A stretch of 64,000 nt of DNA from Amycolatopsis sp. CA-128772 (GTDB taxonomy: Bacteria; Actinomycetota; Actinomycetes; Mycobacteriales; Pseudonocardiaceae), in the NCBI RefSeq assembly GCF_002904295.1, contig NZ_PPHG01000097.1, positions 186,001 to 250,000 on the forward strand, given 5' to 3'. Positions 17,586 to 26,771 of this stretch are shown here, piece by piece; the stretch's first letter is position 1, and each line of letters opens with the position of its first letter. Both the position numbers and the translations under genes were made by a program. The notes below the pieces were generated by a model, which saw only the letters and a program-made list of their open reading frames with translations, ran no database searches and was not told the origin of the DNA.

Positions 17586-19412
17586 TCAGGCAGCGTCGAG
17601 GTCGACGAAGGAGTTCTCGATCTCCGCGGAGGTGTCGGAGTACTCGGCCAGCTCAGCGGGGTTCGACGTGACGAGCTGGTGCTCGACCGGCGACGCGATG
17701 GACTGGAACGCCACTCGTTGCGTGCCGGTGCTGAGCAGTCCTTGGCCGCGGTCGGCGGTGAGGAGGAACTGCCGTTCACCCTGCGAGAGGTCGAAGATCC
17801 GGCAGATTTCGTCGATTGCCTGCGGTGCCTGGCGCAGCAGGATTTGCGTCGCCGCGTTCGCGATGATCGCCTTGCCCAGGTCGGTGCTCGTCACGTCGGG
17901 GGCGTCCTGGGTCGCCACCGTGACGCCGCCCCACCACTTGCGGGAGCCCTTGGACATCCGGAGGAGGAACTCGCCGCCGGCCGGATCCTTCATCAGCAAC
18001 CAGGCTTCGTCGACGACGACCTGCCGGGGTTTGCGGATGGCGGGATTGGACACTTGGCGCCACACCGCATCGAGCGCGAGAAGTGTGCCGATCGCCTTGA
18101 GCTCGCTGGGGAGGTCGCGCAGCGAGAACACGACGAGGTGGCCCTCGGGCCGTGTCGTGGTCGGACCCGAGAACAGCCCGGAGAACGCGCCCGTGGTGAA
18201 CGGCTGTAACCGCGCCGCGAGGTCCGCCCCGTCTTCCTCAGCCAAGACCTCCGCAAGGTCGGCCAGCAGCGGCGCCGGCCGAGTCCAGGTCCGCGCATCC
18301 GACGTGATTCCGGCCCGCTGGTAGGTCGCGGTGATTGCCCGGTCCAGCGCGGCCCGCTCGGCCGCGGCGAGCTCGTTGCCCAGCAGCACCGAGATGACGG
18401 TGTGCAGGAACAGGCTGCGCCGGATGAGCGCGTCGCGGGGAGCTGTCCGGCGTCCGTCCGGCCGGGTGTGGATCGGCAAGTCCATCGGGTTCAGCCGGAC
18501 CTGCTCGGCGCCGAGGTGGACGTAGGTGCCGCCGACCGCGGCGGCGAGCCGGGCGTACTCGTCCTCTGGGTCGATGATGTGGATCTCGATGCCGCGATAC
18601 AGGCTGCGCAGGAGCTCGAGCTTCACCAAGTACGACTTGCCGGCGCCGGACCGGCCGAGGATCACGCTGTTGTGGTTGTCGAGGGCGAACCGGTCGTGGT
18701 GGACGAGCCCTTGGCTGCCGACGTTGAAGCCGTAGAGCACGCCGCTCGGGGCGCCGACCGAGGTCGGGTCCGGCGGCGGCAGGTCCGGTGACGTGAAGGG
18801 GAACGCCGCCGACAGCGCGCTGGTGTCGAAGGTGCGGCGCATCCCGACCAGGTCCAGGCCCATCGGGAGGCTGGTGATCCAGCCCTGCAGGCTTCGGTAC
18901 GTGGTGGGCTTGCAGTCCAGCAGGAGCGATGCCGCGAGCGACCGGATCGCGGCTACCTCGTCGCCGAGCGCCTCCTCGGTCGCGGCGTGCACGGTGAGGT
19001 AGAGGCCGAGCCGGTAGAGCTTGCCCTCGCCGCGGGCGACTCGCGCGGACAGGTCGTAGGCGTCCTCGGTGGCTGCCTCGACCTGGGGGTCGATCAGCCG
19101 TCCCTTGTCGCTGGTGTGCCGGCGACCCGACTCCAGTTTCGACAGCTGCTTCTTCAGCCGGTTGGCCGCGGTGACGGGGTCGATCGGCTCGATGTGCAGC
19201 GAGACGTCGACCCGTCCGGGATAAGTCAGCAGGGGCTGCAGCCAGCCGGGATGAACCTCGCGCGGGTAGCCGGTGACCGCGAATGACGCGACCCATTCGC
19301 CTCCGACTTCGAGCGCTCGGGGACGCACAGAGATGGCGTCCGGGGTGAACGCGCCGGCCTGCCCGACGGGTGCCTGCCTGCTTGCGGCGTCGCGGTGCCT
19401 GGTCATCTTCAT
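17586..19412 (-). CDS. VirB4-like type IV secretion ATPase
   Basis: 608 residues. I start at ATG 19412, preceded by AAGGAGGG and overlapping the PrgI gene by 4 bases; an open extension to 19619 is Arg-rich shadow sequence. The CagE/TrbE-type N-terminal region leads into a motor with Walker A GRSGAGKS at 253-260, an acidic IIDPEDEYARLA segment, Walker B in VVVDEAWLL (about 465) and TQDAPDV downstream. VirB4 ATPases are the most conserved part of type IV secretion and drive pilus assembly and substrate passage at the inner membrane. The gene ends the upstream half of the split operon. Confidence 0.9.
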   Translation of the reverse strand: MKMTRHRDAASRQAPVGQAGAFTPDAISVRPRALEVGGEWVASFAVTGYPREVHPGWLQPLLTYPGRVDVSLHIEPIDPVTAANRLKKQLSKLESGRRHTSDKGRLIDPQVEAATEDAYDLSARVARGEGKLYRLGLYLTVHAATEEALGDEVAAIRSLAASLLLDCKPTTYRSLQGWITSLPMGLDLVGMRRTFDTSALSAAFPFTSPDLPPPDPTSVGAPSGVLYGFNVGSQGLVHHDRFALDNHNSVILGRSGAGKSYLVKLELLRSLYRGIEIHIIDPEDEYARLAAAVGGTYVHLGAEQVRLNPMDLPIHTRPDGRRTAPRDALIRRSLFLHTVISVLLGNELAAAERAALDRAITATYQRAGITSDARTWTRPAPLLADLAEVLAEEDGADLAARLQPFTTGAFSGLFSGPTTTRPEGHLVVFSLRDLPSELKAIGTLLALDAVWRQVSNPAIRKPRQVVVDEAWLLMKDPAGGEFLLRMSKGSRKWWGGVTVATQDAPDVTSTDLGKAIIANAATQILLRQAPQAIDEICRIFDLSQGERQFLLTADRGQGLLSTGTQRVAFQSIASPVEHQLVTSNPAELAEYSDTSAEIENSFVDLDAA

Positions 19413-20584
19413 CGGCGGTCCCTCCTTGCGACGTCGTCGTAGTCGTCGGGGTCTTCGTCGTCCTCCCACCCGGGCTCGGCAGCGCCGAACGCGTCTTCGG
19501 TGGCGAACGCGGTGCGGCCGAACGCCGTGTCGTTCCAGCTCTCGTCCGGGGCGGTGGTGATGACCTCGTCGGAGCCGGCGAGGTCGGAGTTCGGCGGGAT
19601 CAAGCTGTCGGGGTTGCACGCCGCGGCGAGGACCGCGGTGGCCTGGCCGGCATCCAGCGGGGTGACCACGATCCCGGACGGCGAGAGCAGTTCCACCGCC
19701 TCGCCCAGCCGACGCACCAACCGCGCTTCGGCGGCGCGTCGGGCGGCGTCGTCGATCGACGCGGCCTGCCTCGCTGCCCTTCGTCGCGCTGACAGCGCGG
19801 CCAGCGGCGAGGCACCGCCGAGCCCGTCGGTCGGCCCGCTGGTCCGCAGCGGCTCTCGCAGGATCAGCAGGATCTGGCGCCGCAACAGGTCGGTCGCGCG
19901 GCCGAGCTGGTCGAGGTACTCAGCGTGCTCACGCGCAGCCCGTTCCAGCGCAGGGTGCGGCAGCCCGCCGGCCTGTTCGCGAAGTTCCGCGATCTGCCCC
20001 GACAAGTCCAGCCGTTCCGCCCGGATGAGCACCTGGACCGGCGCGGTCAGCGAGTGCAGGTACCGGCCGAAGGAGGTGACGAGCGCCTCCTGCTCGGCGG
20101 GCGTGCGCAGGCCGAAGTTGATCGTGGAGCAGACCGCGACCACGGCGGCGCCGTCCTTGCCGAGATCGATGACGCCGGTGTCGGTGATGCCTTCGGCGGG
20201 CAGCCGCAGCGCGGCCGGTGAGACCGCCGACGCCGAAGAACTGGTTGTGCTCGCGGTCTGCCCGATCCACTCGGGTGTGGGCCGGACGCCTTCCGGCGCG
20301 GCAACCCGGTACTGCGGGCTCATCCGCTGGCGCAGCGCCGCCAGCACGAGCCGGTCGAGGGAGATGCCGTCGCGCTGACCCAGCGCGAGGAACGCGGCGG
20401 TGACGCCGATCGGGATGGCGACTACGAGGAACACCGCCAGCGGGACGAACGCGCGGGTAATCGTGTACGTCCCGTACAGCACGATTCCGGTGACGGTCAG
20501 GATGAGCAGCTGTCGCGCGGTGAGTGGACCGATCACCCGGTCTTCGCGGTCGACATCGGCGGGAATCCGGACGGGTTGGCTCAT
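19409..20584 (-). CDS. PrgI-family inner-membrane protein (VirB3-like) with long cytoplasmic tail
   Basis: 391 residues. The N-terminus matches PrgI: RIPADVDREDRVIGPLTARQL followed by two membrane helices (about 25-45 and 48-68). In Gram-positive conjugation systems PrgI plays the part of VirB3 and docks VirB4. The remaining 300 residues form a cytoplasmic helical/strand domain (SLTAPVQVLIRAERLDL, about 185-200), with an acidic tail ending DEDPDDYDD. The last codons overlap the VirB4 start by 4 bases and the first overlap the VirB6 stop by 4, so stoichiometric assembly is likely. Confidence 0.85.
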   Translation of the reverse strand: MSQPVRIPADVDREDRVIGPLTARQLLILTVTGIVLYGTYTITRAFVPLAVFLVVAIPIGVTAAFLALGQRDGISLDRLVLAALRQRMSPQYRVAAPEGVRPTPEWIGQTASTTSSSASAVSPAALRLPAEGITDTGVIDLGKDGAAVVAVCSTINFGLRTPAEQEALVTSFGRYLHSLTAPVQVLIRAERLDLSGQIAELREQAGGLPHPALERAAREHAEYLDQLGRATDLLRRQILLILREPLRTSGPTDGLGGASPLAALSARRRAARQAASIDDAARRAAEARLVRRLGEAVELLSPSGIVVTPLDAGQATAVLAAACNPDSLIPPNSDLAGSDEVITTAPDESWNDTAFGRTAFATEDAFGAAEPGWEDDEDPDDYDDVARRDRR

Positions 20585-22536
20585 TTCGCTTCACCTCGTG
20601 GGGCTGGCTTCGGCGCGCGGAACATCGGCGGCGGAGCGGACTGGGTGCGGCGATGGGCATCACCGAGGCGGGGTTCCGGGCTTGCCTGTCGGAATTCCGG
20701 CGCGGCAGGTGCGGAGGTCGGTCTGGCTAGGTGGGGTTGTGGTACGGGCGACGTTGCCGGTCGGAACTGCAACTGCAGCGGCACCAATGCTGTGCGGATG
20801 GGGCGCGCCGATGGCGTTGCGGCGCTGCGTCGACGCGGGCCGCCGGGGGCTTGAAACTGCGGAGTGGCCGACCGTGGCCTTCGTCGTGGCGTGGGCACTG
20901 CAGGTGTCGGCGCGGAACTGAATTCGGGCATGGTCGGTCCCTGACTCGCCGGGATCACGGCGGGGTCGTGGGTGGTGTCTTGGGGCGAGGGCTGCAAGAA
21001 CCGCGGCGCTTGCGAGGGCCGCGACGGCCGCCGGGCCGCGCGGGCGCGCTCGGCGTCGTGGGCCGCCTTGACCCGCCGGTTGACGACTTCGGGACTGGGC
21101 GCGCGACGTGGCTGCGCCGGCCACGGTGGATCCGCCGCACCGCCGCCGCGTCCGGCGTTCTTCGTCGCACTGGCGGTGCCGGCCTTGCCGAACGCACCGG
21201 TCTTGCCGGCGACCATGCCGAAGGTTTTCGCCGCGATGTACGCGCGAGCCAACCCGCCGAGGAAGGAACGGCCGGAGCCGACCTTGACTGCCTTCAGCAT
21301 CCAGAACGGAATCTTGAACAGGACGAAGAACAAGGCGATCGCGGCGATCAGCGTGCCGAGCGCGGACAGTGTCGAGCCGAACAGGTGCACGCCGCCGGAC
21401 AGGAACGTGCGTACCGCGGTGATCAGCACCAGCGCCTGGGCGAACTGAACCCCTGTCGTCACGGTGATCGCCTTCCACCACCAGTGCGCCAGCGGCTCGG
21501 TGTGGGGCAGCCCGTGGCACATCAGGAAGAACGGCGCGCTGATGATCAGGACGAGGGTGATGACGATCCGGACGACGTAGACGACCAAGAGACCGAGGCC
21601 GAGCACCACCAGCACGAGCGCGACCAAGATGATGAACAGCCCGCCGGTCTGGATGCCTTGGACGGCCTCCTGCAAGGTGTTGCCCAGCGAAGGCGCGTTG
21701 ACTCCGTCTCCAAGGACACCCAGAGTCAGGCCGTTGGCCAGCCGGATGAGCTTGTCGGCGAAGAAGAGCGAGAGCGCCGAGGCGATGAACGCGATCGGGA
21801 TCCGCGGCCCGATCTCCTTGATCGAGTAGCGCGTCTGCACGGTCTCGTGGCCCATCAGCAGGATGCCGCCCAGCAGGATGAGCAGCCCGTAGGCGGCGAC
21901 CACGATCTCCCAGGAGCTGTTCCAGAGCTCGCCGATGCCGGGCAGGTCGCTGATCGTCGGCGTGGACAGCGCGGTGTGGCCGATCAGCTCGAGGATCGGA
22001 TCCAGCGCGTCGTCGACGACACTGCGGAACGCCGAGTTGATGGCCTCGGTGATGCACGCGCCGACGTCGGTGATGCCGCAGTCCGAGTCGCCGTCGCCGC
22101 TGCCGGTGCCCGGCTGCTGCGGATTCGTGCTCGGCGCCGGCGGAGTCGGCTGCGGGATGCAGTCCTCGCCCGTGCACGGCTTGCTCGGCGTTGTGCTCGG
22201 CGTTGTGCTCGGCGTCGGCGAGGTGCAGCCGAGCTGACCGGGGAAGCTGCACGTCGTGGGCGTGGGCAGCGCGGTCGGAGGAGGCAGCGGCGGGTCCGCC
22301 GGCGGCTGCCGAGGCACGGCCGGCGAGGCCCACGCGTTGACCGCGAGGATGCCGGCCAGGAGCACGACGGTCAGCACCAGCAGCCAGCCCGCTCGCCGGC
22401 GCCGCCGTCGGATGGAGACCTGCTGGCCGGCGTCGCTGACGGGGGCGAGCATCGGTCGATCCGCCGCGGCAGCGGTCTCGGACGGGCTGCCGGGCCGGCG
22501 GTACGGGCGAACCGTGGGCAGGGTGCTGACGGCCAT
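20581..22536 (-). CDS. VirB6/TrbL-like polytopic channel protein
   Basis: 651 residues: an N-terminal helix (about 50-70), a Pro/Thr/Ser-rich extracellular linker with several cysteines (about 75-165), six or so membrane helices between about 205 and 455 (WEIVVAAYGLLILLGGIL, FIILVALVLVVLGLGLLVV, LIAAIALFFVLFKIPFW), then a 190-residue basic Pro-rich cytoplasmic tail. The layout fits the VirB6/TrbL channel subunit of Gram-positive type IV systems. It sits between the pilin-like and PrgI genes, as expected, and overlaps the latter by 4 bases. The long disordered tail could contact VirB4 or the coupling ATPase. Confidence 0.8.
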   Translation of the reverse strand: MAVSTLPTVRPYRRPGSPSETAAAADRPMLAPVSDAGQQVSIRRRRRRAGWLLVLTVVLLAGILAVNAWASPAVPRQPPADPPLPPPTALPTPTTCSFPGQLGCTSPTPSTTPSTTPSKPCTGEDCIPQPTPPAPSTNPQQPGTGSGDGDSDCGITDVGACITEAINSAFRSVVDDALDPILELIGHTALSTPTISDLPGIGELWNSSWEIVVAAYGLLILLGGILLMGHETVQTRYSIKEIGPRIPIAFIASALSLFFADKLIRLANGLTLGVLGDGVNAPSLGNTLQEAVQGIQTGGLFIILVALVLVVLGLGLLVVYVVRIVITLVLIISAPFFLMCHGLPHTEPLAHWWWKAITVTTGVQFAQALVLITAVRTFLSGGVHLFGSTLSALGTLIAAIALFFVLFKIPFWMLKAVKVGSGRSFLGGLARAYIAAKTFGMVAGKTGAFGKAGTASATKNAGRGGGAADPPWPAQPRRAPSPEVVNRRVKAAHDAERARAARRPSRPSQAPRFLQPSPQDTTHDPAVIPASQGPTMPEFSSAPTPAVPTPRRRPRSATPQFQAPGGPRRRSAATPSARPIRTALVPLQLQFRPATSPVPQPHLARPTSAPAAPEFRQASPEPRLGDAHRRTQSAPPPMFRAPKPAPRGEAK

Positions 22537-22539
22537 CGG

Positions 22540-23001
22540 TCAGGCCCCCACGATCCCTTTGAGGATCTCCACGACCAGCGGCGCGAGCGCCGCCAAGCCG
22601 TAGCCCCACCCCGCGGACTTGAAAGCCGTCTTGGCCTTCTCGACCTCGCCGGGGTCGCCGCCGCCCATCACGTAGCGGACGCCGCCGATGGACAGAAACA
22701 CCGTGGCGAGGCCGGCCAGGATGCCCATGATCCAGTTGCGGACGTTGTTCAGGACGTCGGTGACCGACCCGGCGAGGGCGACGACCATCGTGTCGGCGTG
22801 TCCCGCCGACGCCGAGGCCAGCAACGCGATGGCCGACAGCTCGACCACCAGCACCACGTGCGACCACCGTCGGCGGCGTCCTGGCCTAATGGTCGGAGCA
22901 TTCGAGAGCGTCGAGCTCGTTTCCATGGTCCGGTCCGGCGGCTGGAGGCCGCCGTCGAGACGAGCGCTACGCGGCCCGCTCTCGGCATCGATCACGCGCA
23001 T
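22540..23001 (-). CDS. VirB2-like pilin/TrbC-type small membrane protein
   Basis: 153 residues. A signal-like hydrophobic segment with SASAGHA just before the mature part (about 48-70) is followed by two hydrophobic helices (about 90-112 and 130-150) separated by VMGGGDPGEVEKAKTAFKSA. This two-helix hairpin with a short polar loop is the hallmark of VirB2/TrbC-like subunits. The start ATG 23001 has CGGAGG 7 bases upstream and overlaps the previous gene by 10 bases. An internal ATG (METSSTL, residue 26) is an alternative. It is 3 bases from the VirB6 start on the same strand. Confidence 0.75.
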   Translation of the reverse strand: MRVIDAESGPRSARLDGGLQPPDRTMETSSTLSNAPTIRPGRRRRWSHVVLVVELSAIALLASASAGHADTMVVALAGSVTDVLNNVRNWIMGILAGLATVFLSIGGVRYVMGGGDPGEVEKAKTAFKSAGWGYGLAALAPLVVEILKGIVGA

Positions 23002-23969
23002 TGGGGCACCTCCGAAGTTCGGGCTGAGCGCGGGTTCGTCCCGCAGCCCTGAACTCCGGAATCCGCGTCCGTTTTGGACACGCGGCGCCGAACTTTCCGC
23101 TCCGACTCGCCGTTGGTGTCGGACACGGAAGGTGACAACTGTGGCGTTTCGTGAGCGGGTGTGACGGGGCGTGCCAGGGCCACCGCGGCGGCCACCTGGT
23201 CGATCAGCGGGTCGGCCGGATCGGCCGTGGCCGCGCCCTCGCGCAGGTATTCGGCAAGCCGGCGTTCGGCGCGTTTGCGCGTCTTATAGGCGGCCCACTC
23301 ACCGGTTTGGTGCTGCGCGGCCCAGTCCGTCACCGGCATGTTTTCCAGCCGGGTCGCGCCGATGAGCGCGGCCTCGGTCTGGGTCAGGACTACGTCCGCG
23401 ACGGCGCGAGCGAGGACGAGATCCGGGTGTCCCCACGGCGCGTGCGGCGGGGTGGATCGGAAGCCCGGTGCGACCGGAGTCGGACCCGCCAACGCTTCGG
23501 TCAGCGCGTCGTAGCCGGCCCGGTAGGCGGCCCACCGCAGCCGCAGCATGATCCGCGGCGGCCGGAGGTCGATCGTCGACAACGCGGTCAGGAAGCCGCG
23601 CAGCACCTCCGCGTGAACGTCGGCCGGATCGCCGGCGAACCGATGGGACAAGGTGGCCGCTGCCGACGTCAGTGCGGGCAGCGCCACACCCACGGCGGCG
23701 ACCGTCCAGGTCGCTCCTTCGGTTCGCGAGCGCAGCACCAGATGCGCCCACACCGCGTCGCGCGTCGCTTGCGGGCACTTGCGCGCCAGCAGGCGGTCGC
23801 GGACCTCGTCGAGCGGGACGTGCCGGTCCGGGAGGCCGGCGAAGAGCCGGCCGTTCAGCGACACCGGATGCGGTCCCGTCACCAGCCAGGTGAACGTGTT
23901 CCGGGCGATGTCCAGAGAGTTCGGGGTGGCCTCGTCGTGACGGCGACGAAAAGTGGATTGAGGTGCCAT
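22992..23969 (-). CDS. First gene of the transfer operon, conserved hypothetical
   Basis: 325 residues from ATG 23969, which has CGGGAG upstream; a frame extension to 24032 lacks a start signal. The protein is helical and soluble, with Trp/Tyr-rich patches (FTWLVTGPHPV, LRLRWAAYRAGYDALTEAL) and a basic ESERKVRRRVSKTDA segment near the C-terminus. I do not recognise the family. It opens the pilin-VirB6-PrgI-VirB4 run and overlaps the pilin gene by 10 bases, so it is probably needed early in transfer or regulates the operon. Confidence 0.5.
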   Translation of the reverse strand: MAPQSTFRRRHDEATPNSLDIARNTFTWLVTGPHPVSLNGRLFAGLPDRHVPLDEVRDRLLARKCPQATRDAVWAHLVLRSRTEGATWTVAAVGVALPALTSAAATLSHRFAGDPADVHAEVLRGFLTALSTIDLRPPRIMLRLRWAAYRAGYDALTEALAGPTPVAPGFRSTPPHAPWGHPDLVLARAVADVVLTQTEAALIGATRLENMPVTDWAAQHQTGEWAAYKTRKRAERRLAEYLREGAATADPADPLIDQVAAAVALARPVTPAHETPQLSPSVSDTNGESERKVRRRVSKTDADSGVQGCGTNPRSARTSEVPQCA

Positions 23970-24056
23970 GTCGTGACTCCCGCGGCGTCGATGTGAACAA
24001 CAACGACGCCATGAATCCACGACCGGTACCACGGAAATACCGCGCTATTGCTTGAT

Positions 24057-24183
24057 GTCTACTAGTAGCTGGCTTTGCGCTGCTAGAGGTCTACTATTCG
24101 GCCCGGCGGTCGTCCGAACTGAAGATCGACTAGTTGAAGTTGAAAATGATGACTGACCTGTGTTTGTAGTAGTTCTCTAGTAG
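24057..24183. promoter_or_regulatory. Cluster of TAGTAG/CTACTA repeats in the divergent control region
   Basis: The gap between the leftward transfer operon (23969) and the rightward methylase-like genes (24306) is about 335 bases and is AT-rich. It holds two direct copies of GTCTACTA (24057-24064 and 24089-24096, 32 bases apart), a perfect palindrome CTACTAGTAG (24059-24068), and two inverted copies of TAGTAG (24167-24172 and 24178-24183). The roughly 32-base spacing is three helical turns. I infer an operator array for an element regulator. Confidence 0.5.
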
Positions 24184-24305
24184 GCGGCGCGGTGTCCTCG
24201 TTGAGGTGCCCGGCAATTTCTTTGAATTGTGTCCAAAATCGGACCTTCAGCCGGAGTTAAGGGGTGTCAGAACACGCAGCACCCTTCCGTCGGAGGAGAT
24301 CCACG

Positions 24306-25262
24306 ATGACCCCGGCATACGACAACGAACGTCCAGAGGATGGCTCGCCGCAGCACGCTCCCGCCGACCCGCCGACCGTGCCGATCCTGCTTCCGCAGCG
24401 TCGGCGAGCGCGGCGTCTGCGCACCGTGCGCCGTTCGCGAACGGTCCGGCCGAGCACCGTCTGGCGGTGTGCGCAAGACGAGCTCCTCGGAGGCACCGGG
24501 CTGCTCGCGAGCTGGTTGCTGACTGCGGTCGTGAAGATCGTCACCGCCTACACGCAGCCGGGCCAGCGGGTGCTCCTGCTCGCGCCTGCGCCCTACCTCG
24601 GGCCGTCCACTTCGTCCTCGCCGATCGGCGATCGACACCGGTCCCGGCCCGGTCCGTACGGCGGGCTGCACGAAGCCAGCTGGACGGTGGTCCGACTCGG
24701 TCGTCGTGTCCAAACCCAGACCGCCGTCGCGCCCCAGGACCCGATCAGCGAACACCACGGCGAGGCGTTGGCCAAGTCCGGGTCCGGACTCCGACCCGGC
24801 TCGGGCGGTCCGATCGGCGTCGGGGTCGTTGCGCCGCCTGCGCGCGATCGGTCCGGACCGGACACGACCGCGACCGGGGCCGGTCCGGACCGCTACGACC
24901 TCATCATCACCGCGTCCGGACCGCGGCCCGGCGACTGGTTCCGACCGGCCGATTGGGCCGATGCGCTCCACCCGACCGGCATACTCGCCGTGATCACGCA
25001 TGGTGATCGAGTGGAGGGTCGGCTCATCGACCCCGCAAGTTCGCTCGTGCGCGCCGCGCACGGCGCCGGCCTGCTCTATCTCGATCGCATCGCCTTGCTG
25101 CGCGCGCCGGTTCGTAACGGGGCGCTCGCTGCCGCGGCACCGGCCGCGCCGCCCGCTATGCCGCCTGCGCGGCACGCCCGCGTGCACGACGACCTCTTGA
25201 TCTTCGCCCGCAAGCCGGTCTCCAAGGCCGCCGTGGCAGGGGAGAAGACCTCCGATGAATGA
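24306..25262 (+). CDS. Methylase-fold-like protein, first of a pair
   Basis: 318 residues from ATG 24306, chosen because GGAGGAG lies 7 bases upstream; the open frame to 24264 is out of register with it. The pattern resembles a degenerate SAM-methyltransferase fold: LASWLLTAVVKIVTAYTQ, QRVLLLAPAP (strand-turn where motif I would be), RYDLIITASG near the position of motif IV, and HPTGILAVITHG downstream. The SAM glycine loop is not intact. The last 8 bases overlap the next, better methylase-like gene, so the two may form a complex. The first 35 residues are disordered. Confidence 0.55.
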   Translation: MTPAYDNERPEDGSPQHAPADPPTVPILLPQRRRARRLRTVRRSRTVRPSTVWRCAQDELLGGTGLLASWLLTAVVKIVTAYTQPGQRVLLLAPAPYLGPSTSSSPIGDRHRSRPGPYGGLHEASWTVVRLGRRVQTQTAVAPQDPISEHHGEALAKSGSGLRPGSGGPIGVGVVAPPARDRSGPDTTATGAGPDRYDLIITASGPRPGDWFRPADWADALHPTGILAVITHGDRVEGRLIDPASSLVRAAHGAGLLYLDRIALLRAPVRNGALAAAAPAAPPAMPPARHARVHDDLLIFARKPVSKAAVAGEKTSDE

Positions 25263-26160
25263 CCAGCTGAAATCACTTGGGTCGTCGGTCGACGGGCTGC
25301 CTCTTTCGGTCTGGCCAACCGGGCAGCGGAGCCCGCTTGAGCAGCTGCGCGACGCCGGGTGTGTGCCTGGCACCCAGATCGACGACGAGCGGATTCCTCC
25401 TGCCGTCGCCGCGCACGCGATCGCCGTCTACAGCCGGCTCGGCGACCTCGTTCTCGATCCTGATTGCGGTGCGGGGACCGTACTGACCGCAGCGCTGAGC
25501 GCCGGCCGGGACGCGCTCGGCTTGACCGGCCGCACCCGGTGGTGGTCCCTGGCCCGCGCCAACGTCACCGCCGCCAAGACCGCGGGCGCGTGGCGCGACG
25601 GCTCGGTCTTCGATGCCCGTCCGAAGGTCCTCGCGACCGCCCGAGCCGCTGGCTTGATCGGGAGAGTCGGACTCGTGCTGACCGCCCTGCGAATGGAGCC
25701 GGAGCCTACGAACGGTCCAGACCGCGACCCGGTCGAGTCCGCGCTCGCTGACGCCGCCGCGACGATGCTCTACGGCGAATCGCTGCTGCGCTCAGGCGGC
25801 CACTTCGTCATCGTTGCAAGACCGCGCCGGCGTCCGGACAGCACGTTGGCGGACCTGGCTACCCCGCTCATCGCCGCCGCGACCACGGCCGGGCTGGCGC
25901 TGGTCGAGCGGTGCGTTGCCCTGACCGCCGGACTGCGCGGCAGCCAGCTGGTCACCCGCGCCTCGCTCCCTGCCCGTCGGGCTGCTGCGCGAGCTCGTAC
26001 CGTCGGTGTGCCGACCGCACTCCCGGCGCACCACGAGGTGCTCGTCTTCGGACTCGCCCACGACGTCGAGCTTGCCGCCGCGGCGGCAAGCGGCGTTCCG
26101 CGGCGGCCTCGGCTGGACGCTGCTGGCGCCGTCCGCGCTGGATGGGGGCGAGCCGCATGA
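25255..26160 (+). CDS. DNA methylase-like protein, second of a pair
   Basis: 301 residues. GDLVLDPDCGAGTVLTAAL (about 61-79) matches motif I of the N4/N6 amino-methyltransferases, followed by a motif II-like segment GRDALGL. The expected (D/N/S)PP(Y/F/W) catalytic motif is not visible; the aligned strand reads VGLVLTALRM, so catalysis is doubtful. HFVIVARPRRR fits a later strand of the fold. The start overlaps its partner by 8 bases and the stop overlaps the next gene (ATGA). Such paired methylase-like genes recur in actinobacterial elements; self-DNA marking or regulation is inference. Confidence 0.6.
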   Translation: MNDQLKSLGSSVDGLPLSVWPTGQRSPLEQLRDAGCVPGTQIDDERIPPAVAAHAIAVYSRLGDLVLDPDCGAGTVLTAALSAGRDALGLTGRTRWWSLARANVTAAKTAGAWRDGSVFDARPKVLATARAAGLIGRVGLVLTALRMEPEPTNGPDRDPVESALADAAATMLYGESLLRSGGHFVIVARPRRRPDSTLADLATPLIAAATTAGLALVERCVALTAGLRGSQLVTRASLPARRAAARARTVGVPTALPAHHEVLVFGLAHDVELAAAAASGVPRRPRLDAAGAVRAGWGRAA

Positions 26161-26771
26161 CGACTCGCCGTTCCGTCGGTGAACGCACTGGCGCATCGGT
26201 GGCCGAGACCCGTCCACAGCGCTGGTCTCGGCTGTGGGCAAACCCGTGGACAAAACGATCTTGCATCGCCGAGGAGGGCCGGGAAGCGCTCGCCTTGCAC
26301 CACGCCGAAACAACCCGCCGCGCACGCGATGCGATGATCGAAATCGTCCGCGCTGGCTACCAGATCGGGCCTCCGCCCTACGGCTACCGCGCGCTGCGCA
26401 TCCGCGTCACCGACCCCAGCGGGCGCAGCAAGCTGCGGGCGGTCCTGGTCCCTGACTGGCAGACCGCCGCGGTCGTAAAGCAGATCTTCGTGTGGCGAGC
26501 CGACGACGGCTTGACGTTCGCCGCCATAGCGGCACGCTTGAACGCCGACCTTCGCCAGTACCCGGCGCCGAGCGGGCGGTGGACGGCGAAAGCTGTCCAG
26601 CGGATCGTCACCAACGTCAAGTACACGGGGCGCCAGGTCTGGGCTCGCACCGCGGCCGGTCGTGCTGCTCCTGCCGAGCAGTGGGTGACCTCGGCGCCGA
26701 ACGCGCATGAGCCGTTGATCGACGAGCGACGTTTCGAGCTCGCCCAGCTGCGGGCGGGGGCGGGGCTGTGA
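26157..26771 (+). CDS. Recombinase-domain protein without the serine catalytic domain
   Basis: 204 residues from ATG 26157 (4-base overlap with the methylase-like gene). The Recombinase domain of large serine integrases is clear: AMIEIVRAGYQIGPPPYGYRA (split about 60-80), AVVKQIFVWRADDGLTFAAIAARLN and TAKAVQRIVTNVKYTGRQVW (about 145-164). The N-terminal resolvase domain with its catalytic serine is absent; residues before 50 are basic and Trp-rich. It may bind att DNA and modulate the integrase encoded 650 bases downstream, for example as a directionality or regulatory factor. An alternative is a decayed second integrase. Confidence 0.65.
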   Translation: MTTRRSVGERTGASVAETRPQRWSRLWANPWTKRSCIAEEGREALALHHAETTRRARDAMIEIVRAGYQIGPPPYGYRALRIRVTDPSGRSKLRAVLVPDWQTAAVVKQIFVWRADDGLTFAAIAARLNADLRQYPAPSGRWTAKAVQRIVTNVKYTGRQVWARTAAGRAAPAEQWVTSAPNAHEPLIDERRFELAQLRAGAGL

